Source of the DNA: JAICMB01 sp035295125
GTDB lineage: Bacteria > Acidobacteriota > Terriglobia > Bryobacterales > Bryobacteraceae
Direction: 5' to 3'
Assembly: GCA_035295125.1 (NCBI GenBank)
Contig: DATGJP010000076.1
Coordinates: forward strand, 1-47,805
Length of the DNA stretch: 47,805 nt
Shown here piece after piece: positions 16,937 through 23,672 of the stretch. Every line of letters begins with the position of its first letter. The first letter of the stretch is position 1. Made by a program: the position numbers and the translations under genes. Below the pieces are notes generated by a model. It saw only the letters and a list, made by a program, of their open reading frames with translations, did not search any database and was not told the origin of the DNA.

Positions 16937-18514
16937 ATGTTGAGTCGATCTTCTGGATGTACCCGGCGGTCCTTTCTCGCCGGCACGGTGGCGGCGTCTG
17001 GTTTGCTCGCCGACAACGGTACAGCGGTCGCCAAAACGAACTGCGGGCAGGTCCGTGGAGTCAAAAACGACGCGGTCTACCTGTTTAAGGGCATACCGTA
17101 CGCCGGTTCACCCGAAGGATCGGGCCGTTTCAAGCCTGCGCCGAAACTGAAGCCCTGGACGGGCGTCCGCGACGCGCTCGTTTACGGGCCGCAATCGATC
17201 CAGGCGGCCGATCCCATGTGGCCTAAGGACTGGAAGCCGGCTGTCTCGGCTGAGGACTGCTTGTACCTGAATATCTGGACTCAGGGAATCGCCGACGGCA
17301 AGAAGCGCCCAGTGATGTTCTATTCGCACGGAGGCGGTTTTGCCACCGGGAACGGCGGCGCCGAGGTTGTGCCGCAGAATCAGTTTCACGACGGCGGCGC
17401 GCTCGCGCGGGACTACGACGTCGTGGTGGTCACACATAATCATCGGCTCAATATCATGGGCTACCTATATCTCGGAGATCTGCTCGGCGAAGAGTATGCC
17501 GATTCCGGGATGGCCGGCATGCTGGATATTGCGGCCGCACTTCGATGGGTCCATGACAACATCGCGAGCTTCGGCGGCGATCCCGGCAAGGTCATGATAT
17601 GGGGCGAGTCGGGAGGCGGCTACAAGACGTCGGTCCTGACCGCGATGCCGGCCGCCAAGGGCACGTTCCAGCGCGCCAGCGTCGAAAGCGGATCGGGACT
17701 GCGCATGCGGACGCGCGAGTCCGCTGCAGAAACCGCGCGGGCTGTGCTCGACGCCTTGGGGCTGACCGAAAAACAGGCCCGGCAACTGCTTACCATTCCA
17801 TCGAAGAAGTTGATCGACGCCATGCAGGCTTTGCCGTCCAACCGCGGCCTGGGGTTCAGCCCCATGGTCGATGGTCACAATCTGCCAGCGCATCCTTACG
17901 ACCCGGTTGCGCCGGCGGTCTCGGCGGATGTTCCCTTGATCACCGGCATCAACAAAGATGAGACGCTGTTCTTCTACCGCTCCACGGACGCCATGTCGAT
18001 GGATGAGGATGGCCTCAAGAAACGGCTCGGCGAAATGCTGAAAGACAACGCCGGTCGTGTGCTGGAGGTCTATCGGCGCAGCCGCCCCGATGCGACGCCG
18101 GCCGAGTTGTTCATCGCCATCACGACTGCACAATGGATGGGAAATAACGCCATCCGGATGGCCGAACGTAAAGCGGCGCTCCATGCCGCGCCCGTATACA
18201 TGTACATCTTCGCCTACGATTCGCCGTCGCCCGGTCCGACACCCTATCATTCCGGTTCCGGGCATGCGGCCGAGATGCCGTTCAAGTTCAACCATGTTCC
18301 CGGCGATCCGGCAACAGACAAGAAAGCTCGCGCGGCGCGGAACATGAGCAAAGCTTGGGCGACCTTTGCGCGAACCGGCAACCCGAGCTGGGACGGAATT
18401 CCAAACTGGCCGGCTTACACGCTCGACCGGCGGTCGACCATGATCCTCGACGCGGAGTGCAAAGTGATCGGCGATCCGTATCGGGAAGAGCGGATATTAT
18501 GGGAGAATCTTTGA
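16937..18514 (+). CDS. Tat-exported type B carboxylesterase
   Basis: The 525-residue carboxylesterase family protein has a twin-arginine-like leader (TRRSFLAGTVAASG, 9-22), so it is probably exported folded. The oxyanion hole is HGGGF (131-135), the nucleophile Ser225 sits in GESGGG, the acid is probably Glu342 (GINKDE) and the base His443 (GSGHAAE), giving a complete triad. The family hydrolyses carboxylic esters, often of aromatic acids. The first position in an operon with protocatechuate dioxygenase suggests that it releases a phenolic acid from a plant ester; that is an inference. The ATG at 16937 has only a weak AAGAGA upstream. Its 3' end overlaps the CoA-transferase start by 16 nt, indicating one transcript. 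Confidence 0.93.
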   Translation: MLSRSSGCTRRSFLAGTVAASGLLADNGTAVAKTNCGQVRGVKNDAVYLFKGIPYAGSPEGSGRFKPAPKLKPWTGVRDALVYGPQSIQAADPMWPKDWKPAVSAEDCLYLNIWTQGIADGKKRPVMFYSHGGGFATGNGGAEVVPQNQFHDGGALARDYDVVVVTHNHRLNIMGYLYLGDLLGEEYADSGMAGMLDIAAALRWVHDNIASFGGDPGKVMIWGESGGGYKTSVLTAMPAAKGTFQRASVESGSGLRMRTRESAAETARAVLDALGLTEKQARQLLTIPSKKLIDAMQALPSNRGLGFSPMVDGHNLPAHPYDPVAPAVSADVPLITGINKDETLFFYRSTDAMSMDEDGLKKRLGEMLKDNAGRVLEVYRRSRPDATPAELFIAITTAQWMGNNAIRMAERKAALHAAPVYMYIFAYDSPSPGPTPYHSGSGHAAEMPFKFNHVPGDPATDKKARAARNMSKAWATFARTGNPSWDGIPNWPAYTLDRRSTMILDAECKVIGDPYREERILWENL

Positions 18515-19371
18515 ACGTCACTCCTAAAGCCTTGTTTCGGCCACTTGCGGACGCCATCGCTGACCTGGTTCACGACGGAGATACGGTTGCGCTCGAGGGT
18601 TTCACGCACCTGATTCCTTTTGCGGCCGGGCATGAACTGATTCGCCAGGGCCGCCGCGATCTGACGTTAATCCGGATGACCCCGGACCTCCTGTACGACC
18701 AGATGATCGGCCATGGATGCGCCCGCAAGCTGGTGTTCTCCTGGGGCGGGAATCCCGGCGTTGGATCGTTGCATCGCTTGCGTGACGCGATCGAGAACGG
18801 CTGGCCGCACTCGCTCGAGATCGAAGAGCATAGCCATGCCGCCATGGCCAACGCTTATGCCGCCGGCGCCGCGGGCATGCCCAGTGCGTTTTTCCGCGGA
18901 TATCTGGGCACAGACTTACCATCGGTCAACCCGTCGATCCGCTTTGTCACGTGTCCTTTTACGCAGGAGCAACTGGCGTGCGTTCCGGCGCATCGGCCGG
19001 ATGTCGCTATCGTTCACGCGCAGAAAGCCGACCGTAACGGAAATGTCTTGCTGGAGGGAATTGTCGGCGTCCAGAAGGAGGCGGTGCTGGCGGCGAAACG
19101 CTCGCTGGTGACCGTAGAGGAGATCGTTGACGATTTCAGCAGCAGCGGACCGAACGCGGTCGTGCTGCCTTCCTGGACCATCACCGCAATAGCAGTTGTA
19201 CCGGGCGGCGCGCATCCGTCGTACGCCAGCGGCTACTATTCTCGCGACAATTCGTTTTATATTGCCTGGGATGCTATTGCCCGCGACCGCGCGATTTTCG
19301 CGGAATGGATGAAAGAGAACGTGTTGGCGGAGAATCCGGAAGTATTCCGATGGAGGGCGGGGCTGTGCTGA
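18499..19371 (+). CDS. CoA-transferase subunit A (glutaconate/3-oxoadipate CoA-transferase type)
   Basis: The 290-residue family I CoA-transferase alpha chain is of the longer GctA-like form, with EGFTHLIPFAAGHELI near the N-terminus and SWGGNPGVGSLHRLRD near 75-92. Together with the next gene it would move CoA from succinyl-CoA or acetyl-CoA to a dicarboxylic acid. Within an operon encoding protocatechuate 3,4-dioxygenase the natural substrate would be 3-oxoadipate. As I recall, the CatIJ 3-oxoadipate CoA-transferase of Pseudomonas strain B13 has similar subunit sizes. The ATG at 18499 is chosen because GGAAGAG precedes it and the domain begins right after; an upstream extension of the frame would lie entirely within the esterase gene. 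Family call firm, substrate inferred. Confidence 0.9.
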   Translation: MGESLNVTPKALFRPLADAIADLVHDGDTVALEGFTHLIPFAAGHELIRQGRRDLTLIRMTPDLLYDQMIGHGCARKLVFSWGGNPGVGSLHRLRDAIENGWPHSLEIEEHSHAAMANAYAAGAAGMPSAFFRGYLGTDLPSVNPSIRFVTCPFTQEQLACVPAHRPDVAIVHAQKADRNGNVLLEGIVGVQKEAVLAAKRSLVTVEEIVDDFSSSGPNAVVLPSWTITAIAVVPGGAHPSYASGYYSRDNSFYIAWDAIARDRAIFAEWMKENVLAENPEVFRWRAGLC

Positions 19372-20147
19372 CGCCATACACCCGAGAAGAGATGATGACC
19401 GTTGCCGCCGCCCGGGCGCTGCACAGCAGCGACGTGTGTTTCGTCGGGATCGGATTGCCGTCGGCGGCCTGCAACCTGGCTCTGCGGACCCACGCGCCGG
19501 GCATCAGCTTGATCTATGAATCGGGCACGATCGAAACCAAACCCTCGGTGCTGCCGCTTTCAATCGGTGACGGCGAACTCTGCGAGACCGCACTAACCAC
19601 CGTGCCCGTTCCGGAGATGTTCCGTTACTGGCTGCAGGGCGGCCGCATTACCGTAGGATTCCTGGGCGGTGCGCAGGTGGACCGCTACGGCAACCTGAAC
19701 AGCACGGTGATCGGAGATTATCGGCGGCCGAAAGTGCGGCTTCCAGGGGCTGGTGGCGCGAGTGAGATCGCGACCTCGTGCGGGCGAATCTTCATCGTGA
19801 TGCGGCATCATCCGCGCGCGATGGTGGAGCAGATCGATTTTCTGACGTCGCTCGGGCATGGTCGGACTGGCCGCGAACGCCGCCAACTTGGGTTAACAAC
19901 TGCCGGTCCCACGCTGCTGGTGACGGATCTGTGCGTCATGGAACCGAATGCCGAAACGAAGGAGTTTACGGTAGCCAGTCTGCACCGCGGAGTGACGTAC
20001 GACGACGTTCGCAGTCACACGGGTTGGCGCGTTTGTTTTGGGGATCAAGTCGGAGAGACGGAACCTCCGACTCCCGAGGAGTTGGAGACGTTGCGCGAAC
20101 TCCACGCCCGCACGGCTCGCGCGCATGGAGCCGCCTCGGCGGGCTGA
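19365..20147 (+). CDS. CoA-transferase subunit B (glutaconate/3-oxoadipate CoA-transferase type)
   Basis: The 260-residue beta chain has the conserved VGIGLPSAACNLA near 27-39 and YESG at 51-54, where Glu52 matches the position of the catalytic glutamate that carries CoA in family I enzymes. GGAQVDRYGNLNST and PGAGGASEIA further along are also typical. I choose GTG at 19365 because GGAGG lies eight bases upstream; it overlaps the end of the subunit A gene by 7 nt. An in-frame ATG at 19350 is the alternative and would add five residues. Overlap implies coupled translation and a stoichiometric heteromer. The retained glutamate argues for true CoA transfer rather than the related hydrolase activity of IpdAB-like proteins. 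Confidence 0.9.
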   Translation: MLTPYTREEMMTVAAARALHSSDVCFVGIGLPSAACNLALRTHAPGISLIYESGTIETKPSVLPLSIGDGELCETALTTVPVPEMFRYWLQGGRITVGFLGGAQVDRYGNLNSTVIGDYRRPKVRLPGAGGASEIATSCGRIFIVMRHHPRAMVEQIDFLTSLGHGRTGRERRQLGLTTAGPTLLVTDLCVMEPNAETKEFTVASLHRGVTYDDVRSHTGWRVCFGDQVGETEPPTPEELETLRELHARTARAHGAASAG

Positions 20148-20166
20148 CCGCGCGAAAGGAGCAGGA

Positions 20167-20868
20167 TTGAAGATCTATCCACGTCCCAAACCGAGCGAGC
20201 AGCCGGCGCTGCTGCATCCGGCCTACGTCTCGACCGTCCGGCGGGCTCCCGAGATATCGCCGATCCTGCTGCCGCACACGATGTCCGAACTGACCGGGCC
20301 GCTTTATGGTCACAATCCGATTGGCGAAACGGATAACGACCTGACGCGCCAGCACGCCGGCGAACCGATCGGCGAACGCATCGTCGTGGCGGGACGCGTC
20401 CTCGACGAAGATGGCCGTCCGGTTCCGCGGACACTCCTCGAAATCTGGCAGGCGAATGCATCGGGCCGTTATTTTCACGACCGCGATAATCATCCCGCAC
20501 CGCTCGATCCGAACTTCACGGGCGCGGGGCGGGTGATTACGGAAGATGACGGCAGTTACCGATTCGTCACGATCAAACCCGGCGCGTATCCGTGGCGCAA
20601 TCACGCCAACGCCTGGCGTCCCGCGCATATTCATTTTTCCGTTTTCGGACCGTGCTTCATTACGCGGCTCGTGACCCAGATGTATTTTCCGAACGATCCG
20701 CTGATGCCGTTCGATCCGATCTCGCAGTCGGTGCCGGATGAACGGGCGCGCGAGCGCATGGTGTCGCGATTCGATCCCGACCTGACGGAACCGGAGTGGG
20801 CGCTGGGCTACCGGTTCGACATCGTGCTTCGCGGGCGCGAAGCCACACCGTTCGAGGAGCAGGGATGA
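20167..20868 (+). CDS. pcaH: Protocatechuate 3,4-dioxygenase beta subunit
   Basis: The 233-residue subunit carries the non-haem Fe(III) site of intradiol dioxygenases. Tyr102 (SGRY) and Tyr141 (PGAYPW) are spaced 39 residues apart, exactly as Tyr408 and Tyr447 of the Pseudomonas putida enzyme; His154 and His156 are in AHIHF and Arg151 precedes them. With PcaG it cleaves protocatechuate to 3-carboxy-cis,cis-muconate. The start is a TTG at 20167, because AAAGGAG (20155-20161) lies five bases upstream and the product then begins with KIYPRPKPSEQP; there is no suitably placed ATG. The gap to the CoA-transferase gene is 19 nt and the stop overlaps pcaG by 4 nt. All metal ligands are present, so the enzyme should be active; preference for protocatechuate over gallate or other catechols is not certain. 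Confidence 0.95.
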   Translation: MKIYPRPKPSEQPALLHPAYVSTVRRAPEISPILLPHTMSELTGPLYGHNPIGETDNDLTRQHAGEPIGERIVVAGRVLDEDGRPVPRTLLEIWQANASGRYFHDRDNHPAPLDPNFTGAGRVITEDDGSYRFVTIKPGAYPWRNHANAWRPAHIHFSVFGPCFITRLVTQMYFPNDPLMPFDPISQSVPDERARERMVSRFDPDLTEPEWALGYRFDIVLRGREATPFEEQG

Positions 20869-21386
20869 CGCCTTCGCAGACCGTCGGGCCGTTTTACCAT
20901 TTCGGTCTGACAAAGAACCTGGCGCTCGGCTGCCTGACAACGCCGGACCTTCAGGGCGAGCGGATTCGGGTGCGGTTTCGGCTGCTGGATGGCGACGGCA
21001 AGCCGGTGCCGGACGGGATGATCGAACTGTGGCAGGCGGACGCCGCGGGGGACTATCACCATGAAACGTTTTGCGGGTTCGGGCGGCTAGCGACAGACGG
21101 GCAGGGAAGCTGCACGTTCGAAACGATTCGTCCAGGTCGGACTGCGGACGGACGCGGAGGGCGCCAGGCCGCGCATATTAATGTCTCGGTGTTCGCGCGA
21201 GGACTGCTGAACCGGCTCTGCACGCGGGTGTACTTCGAAGGCGATCCGGCACTGGCCGAGGACCCGGTGCTGGCGCTGGTCCCGCAAGACCGGCGTCACA
21301 CGCTGCTAGCAAACAACACGGAGGACTGCTGGAAATTCGATATTCGTCTGCAAGGTGAAGGCGAAACGGTGTTTTTCGACATATAG
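20865..21386 (+). CDS. pcaG: Protocatechuate 3,4-dioxygenase alpha subunit
   Basis: The 173-residue alpha chain begins with the signature TPSQTVGPFYHFGL, whose residues line the substrate pocket in the known enzyme. It follows the same beta-sandwich plan as PcaH (IELWQADAAGDY, AAHINVSVFARG, LCTRVYFEGDP) but lacks the iron ligands, as usual for alpha subunits. The ATG at 20865 overlaps the pcaH stop (ATGA) and has GAGGAG upstream. A longer reading frame extends back into pcaH and is discarded. Length is somewhat short but within the family range. Confidence 0.94.
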   Translation: MTPSQTVGPFYHFGLTKNLALGCLTTPDLQGERIRVRFRLLDGDGKPVPDGMIELWQADAAGDYHHETFCGFGRLATDGQGSCTFETIRPGRTADGRGGRQAAHINVSVFARGLLNRLCTRVYFEGDPALAEDPVLALVPQDRRHTLLANNTEDCWKFDIRLQGEGETVFFDI

Positions 21387-21387
21387 A

Positions 21388-22494
21388 ATGCAACGCGATT
21401 TACCCCCATTCCGCGCCGATCATGTCGGGAGCCTGCTGCGTGCCCGGGAACTGAAGGAAGCGCGCGCCCGGCGCGACCGCGGCGAGATTACCGCGGAAGA
21501 GCTGAAACAGGTGGAGGATCGTGCCATTGAAGCGTTGATCGCGAGACAGGCCGAGATCGGTTTGCGGAGCGCGACGGATGGCGAGTTTCGCCGTTCGATG
21601 TGGCATTTCGATTTCCTCGAACGCCTGGACGGTTGCGAGCCGTACACGCCGGAGGGCGGCATTGCCTTTAAAGGGACCGCCACCAAGGCGAAGGGCGTCC
21701 GCGTGGTTGGGAAGGTCGGGTTCAGCGGCCATCCGATGATTGAGCACTTCGGTTTCTTGCGCGAACACACGAAGGGGGCGACGCCCAAAATGACCATCCC
21801 GTCGCCGAGTGTGCTGCATTTTCGCGGCGGGCGCAACGCGATCAGCGATACGGTGTATCCGGATCTGGAGCAGTTCTATTCGGATCTTGGAAAGGCGTAC
21901 AACCGCGCTGTACATGCCTTTGCGGATGCCGGATGCCGCTATCTGCAACTGGACGAGACGAACCTGGCTTACCTCTGCGACCCTGAGCAGCGTCAGATCG
22001 TTCGAGACCGCGGTGAGGATCCCGGGAAGCTTCCGGCAACCTATGCGGGAATGATAAACGCGGCTATCCAGGACCGGCCGGAGGATCTGCGGATCACCAT
22101 GCACCTGTGTCGCGGAAACTTCCGGTCGAGCTGGATTTCACAAGGCGGCTACGAGCCCGTTGCCGAGATACTGTTCAACGTGATCGGTGTGGATGGTTAC
22201 TTTATGGAGTACGACTCGGATCGGGCGGGAGGGTTCGAACCGCTGCGGTTTGTGCCGAAGGGGAAAACGGTGGTGCTGGGGCTCGTGACCTCGAAGACCG
22301 GCGAGTTGGAGTCGAAGGACGAGATCAAGCGGCGAATCGACCAGGCTTCGCGGTATCTCGACCTCGACCAGCTTTGCCTCAGCCCCCAGTGCGGGTTTGC
22401 CAGCACGGAAGAGGGCAATCTGCTGACACACGAGCAGCAGTGGGCGAAGCTGGCGCGGATTGTCGAGATCGCGGACGAGGTTTGGGGGAACTAG
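21388..22494 (+). CDS. MetE-like zinc-dependent thiol methyl/alkyl transferase (short form)
   Basis: The 368-residue protein is a single-barrel member of the cobalamin-independent methionine synthase family. It opens with FRADHVGSLLR and has a complete zinc site: His239 and Cys241 (MHLCRGNF), Glu274 (MEYDSDRAG) and Cys335 (LSPQCGFAS). True MetE has about 750 residues with two barrels; short forms include methionine synthase core enzymes and epoxyalkane:coenzyme M transferase. Here the gene starts one base after the pcaG stop, so it belongs to an aromatic catabolic operon. A role in accepting methyl groups from methoxylated aromatics, or another thiol-based step, is possible but unproven. It is the last gene of the unit, followed 12 nt later by the right-hand repeat. 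Confidence 0.9.
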   Translation: MQRDLPPFRADHVGSLLRARELKEARARRDRGEITAEELKQVEDRAIEALIARQAEIGLRSATDGEFRRSMWHFDFLERLDGCEPYTPEGGIAFKGTATKAKGVRVVGKVGFSGHPMIEHFGFLREHTKGATPKMTIPSPSVLHFRGGRNAISDTVYPDLEQFYSDLGKAYNRAVHAFADAGCRYLQLDETNLAYLCDPEQRQIVRDRGEDPGKLPATYAGMINAAIQDRPEDLRITMHLCRGNFRSSWISQGGYEPVAEILFNVIGVDGYFMEYDSDRAGGFEPLRFVPKGKTVVLGLVTSKTGELESKDEIKRRIDQASRYLDLDQLCLSPQCGFASTEEGNLLTHEQQWAKLARIVEIADEVWGN

Positions 22495-22505
22495 ATTCTA
22501 TGGGG

Positions 22506-22577
22506 GCGCAGGCGGTTTCGCCTGTGCGTTCCCGGTGAGCCTCCAAAGGCAGGCGGAACCGCCTGCTTCACCCTTCC
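22506..22577. repeat. Palindromic repeat pair, right side of catabolic operon
   Basis: The 22-bp palindrome at 22506-22527 is identical to 16808-16829. A second palindrome at 22549-22566 (GCAGGCGGAACCGCCTGC, eight-pair stem, two-base loop) follows and runs into GCTTCACCCTTCC (22565-22577), identical to 16895-16907. The first hairpin starts 12 nt after the MetE-like stop and could end that transcript. The rest of the 312-nt gap to the regulator gene (22578-22806) holds no gene I can support; it contains the operator-like palindromes and the promoter listed separately. Confidence 0.85.
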
Positions 22578-22616
22578 ACAGCCTCCAAATCCTTCAGGCG
22601 TCACCGGGAAATGGAA

Positions 22617-22628
22617 ATTGCATGCAAT
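22617..22628. promoter_or_regulatory. Candidate GntR operator ATTGCATGCAAT
   Basis: A perfect 12-bp palindrome lies 179 bp upstream of the GntR/FCD gene. Its core TTGCATGCA recurs at 22740-22748. Regulators of this subfamily bind short palindromes and usually control their own and adjacent genes, so autoregulation is a reasonable inference. Confidence 0.45.
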
Positions 22629-22738
22629 CCGTCCCATAGTTCGCGGCACCCTAAGACCGGTCCAGGCGCCGGGCGGCTGGGGCGGACGCCAGCGACGGTG
22701 CCTTTACCGTTCGGGAGCTTCTCGATTGGTAAGCACCA

Positions 22739-22748
22739 TTTGCATGCA
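22739..22748. promoter_or_regulatory. Second TTGCATGCA half of candidate operator pair
   Basis: TTTGCATGCA repeats the core of the palindrome at 22617-22628. It lies about 30 bp before the -10 element of the regulator promoter, close to where the -35 region would be, so a bound repressor could block RNA polymerase. Confidence 0.4.
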
Positions 22749-22775
22749 GAATCGGACAGAAATACAGCGGAAGGT

Positions 22776-22784
22776 TGCTATAAT
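22776..22784 (+). promoter_or_regulatory. Extended -10 promoter (TGCTATAAT)
   Basis: A consensus extended -10 element, TG-N-TATAAT, ends 22 nt before the ATG of the GntR gene. No good -35 box stands at the expected distance, which is normal for extended -10 promoters. The predicted start near 22791 would leave a leader of about 15 nt without a clear ribosome binding site. Confidence 0.6.
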
Positions 22785-22806
22785 AAGGAATTAACCCCCT
22801 TCATGC

Positions 22807-23541
22807 ATGCTCAAGCCTGCCGAGAGCGAGTCTCAGACGCTGCGCGCCCTGCTGCGAATGCGCGAGATGATCGTGCGAGGCGAGTTTAGTCCGGGCGAGC
22901 GCATACGCGAGATCCCGTTATCCGAGCGGTTGGGCGTGTCGCGAACACCACTTCGCCTGGTGCTCGAACGGTTGGAGCATGAGGGTCTGCTCGAAGCACG
23001 GCCGACGGTTGGATTTGTTGTCCGCGAATTCACGATTCAGGACATTCTCGATACGATCGAGCTTCGCGGTGTTCTGGAGGGAACGGCGGCACGCCTCGCG
23101 GCCGAACGGCTGGTTTCCAACAATGAACTCGTGGCCATGCGCGCCTCAATCGAGGAAACGGCTCTACTCCTGCGCCAACGGCTGGATGTCGTGGAGACGC
23201 TGGGCCGCTACGCCGAACTGAATACCAGATTTCATTCCGAAATGATCGGTCTGGCGCGGAGTCCTATGCTCAAGCGTTCGTTGGAACGGGTATTGGCGCT
23301 GCCCTTCGCATCGCCGAACGCATTTGTGGCCTCGGAGCTGGAGTCGGAGGATTGGTACGAAACGCTGTCGATCTCGCTATGGCAGCACCGGGTCATCACG
23401 GAAGCGATTGCGAACCATGAGGGTGCCCGCGCGGAAGCGATAGCGCGGGAGCACTCGCGGGTCGCCCGGCGTATAGTGACATTGGCGCTCAAGTCCAAGC
23501 GGTATGAAGAGATTCCGGGGGGAACTCTGATTCGGGCGTAG
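22807..23541 (+). CDS. GntR-family transcriptional regulator, FCD subfamily
   Basis: The 244-residue regulator has an N-terminal winged helix (about 10-75; recognition region around LSERLGVSRTPLRLVLERLEHEG split over 38-60) and an all-helical FCD ligand domain (about 77-230). Probable metal/effector ligands are Asn139 and His143 (LNTRFH), His194 (LWQH) and His216 (REHSR). FCD regulators typically sense carboxylic acids and repress catabolic genes. The gene follows the protocatechuate operon on the same strand behind its own extended -10 promoter, with two TTGCATGCA palindromes upstream. Likely effector is a pathway acid, by inference. No equivalent palindrome is evident upstream of the esterase gene, so control of that operon is not shown by sequence. 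Confidence 0.92.
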   Translation: MLKPAESESQTLRALLRMREMIVRGEFSPGERIREIPLSERLGVSRTPLRLVLERLEHEGLLEARPTVGFVVREFTIQDILDTIELRGVLEGTAARLAAERLVSNNELVAMRASIEETALLLRQRLDVVETLGRYAELNTRFHSEMIGLARSPMLKRSLERVLALPFASPNAFVASELESEDWYETLSISLWQHRVITEAIANHEGARAEAIAREHSRVARRIVTLALKSKRYEEIPGGTLIRA

Positions 23542-23580
23542 GCGGTAAGACTACTTCTCGATTACAAACCTTTACAGGAA

Positions 23581-23642
23581 GGGGGGCAAAATCCTTCAAA
23601 ATGAAGGCACATGTTACCTTGAGACGTTTCCCCCCGTCTTTT
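23581..23642 (+). promoter_or_regulatory. Structured leader before the RND operon, attenuator-like
   Basis: GGGGGG (23581-23586) can pair with CCCCCC (23630-23635), enclosing a perfect stem-loop CCTTCA-AAA-TGAAGG (23593-23607). Alternatively AGACG (23622-23626) pairs with CGTCT (23635-23639), placing the C run in its loop and followed by four Ts, like a weak terminator. The structures exclude each other. The palindrome could equally be a repressor operator in DNA. Confidence 0.35.
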
Positions 23643-23672
23643 CAGTTAAGCTCCGAGAAAAAGACCTTTTGA

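Noticed and set aside
18355..18498. Upstream extension of CoA-transferase subunit A
   Set aside because: It lies entirely within the esterase coding region and adds no family residues; the ATG at 18499 has a ribosome binding site.
16755..22577. Bracketing repeats as an insertion sequence pair
   Set aside because: No transposase and no direct target duplications are visible; short palindromes alone do not support an insertion sequence.
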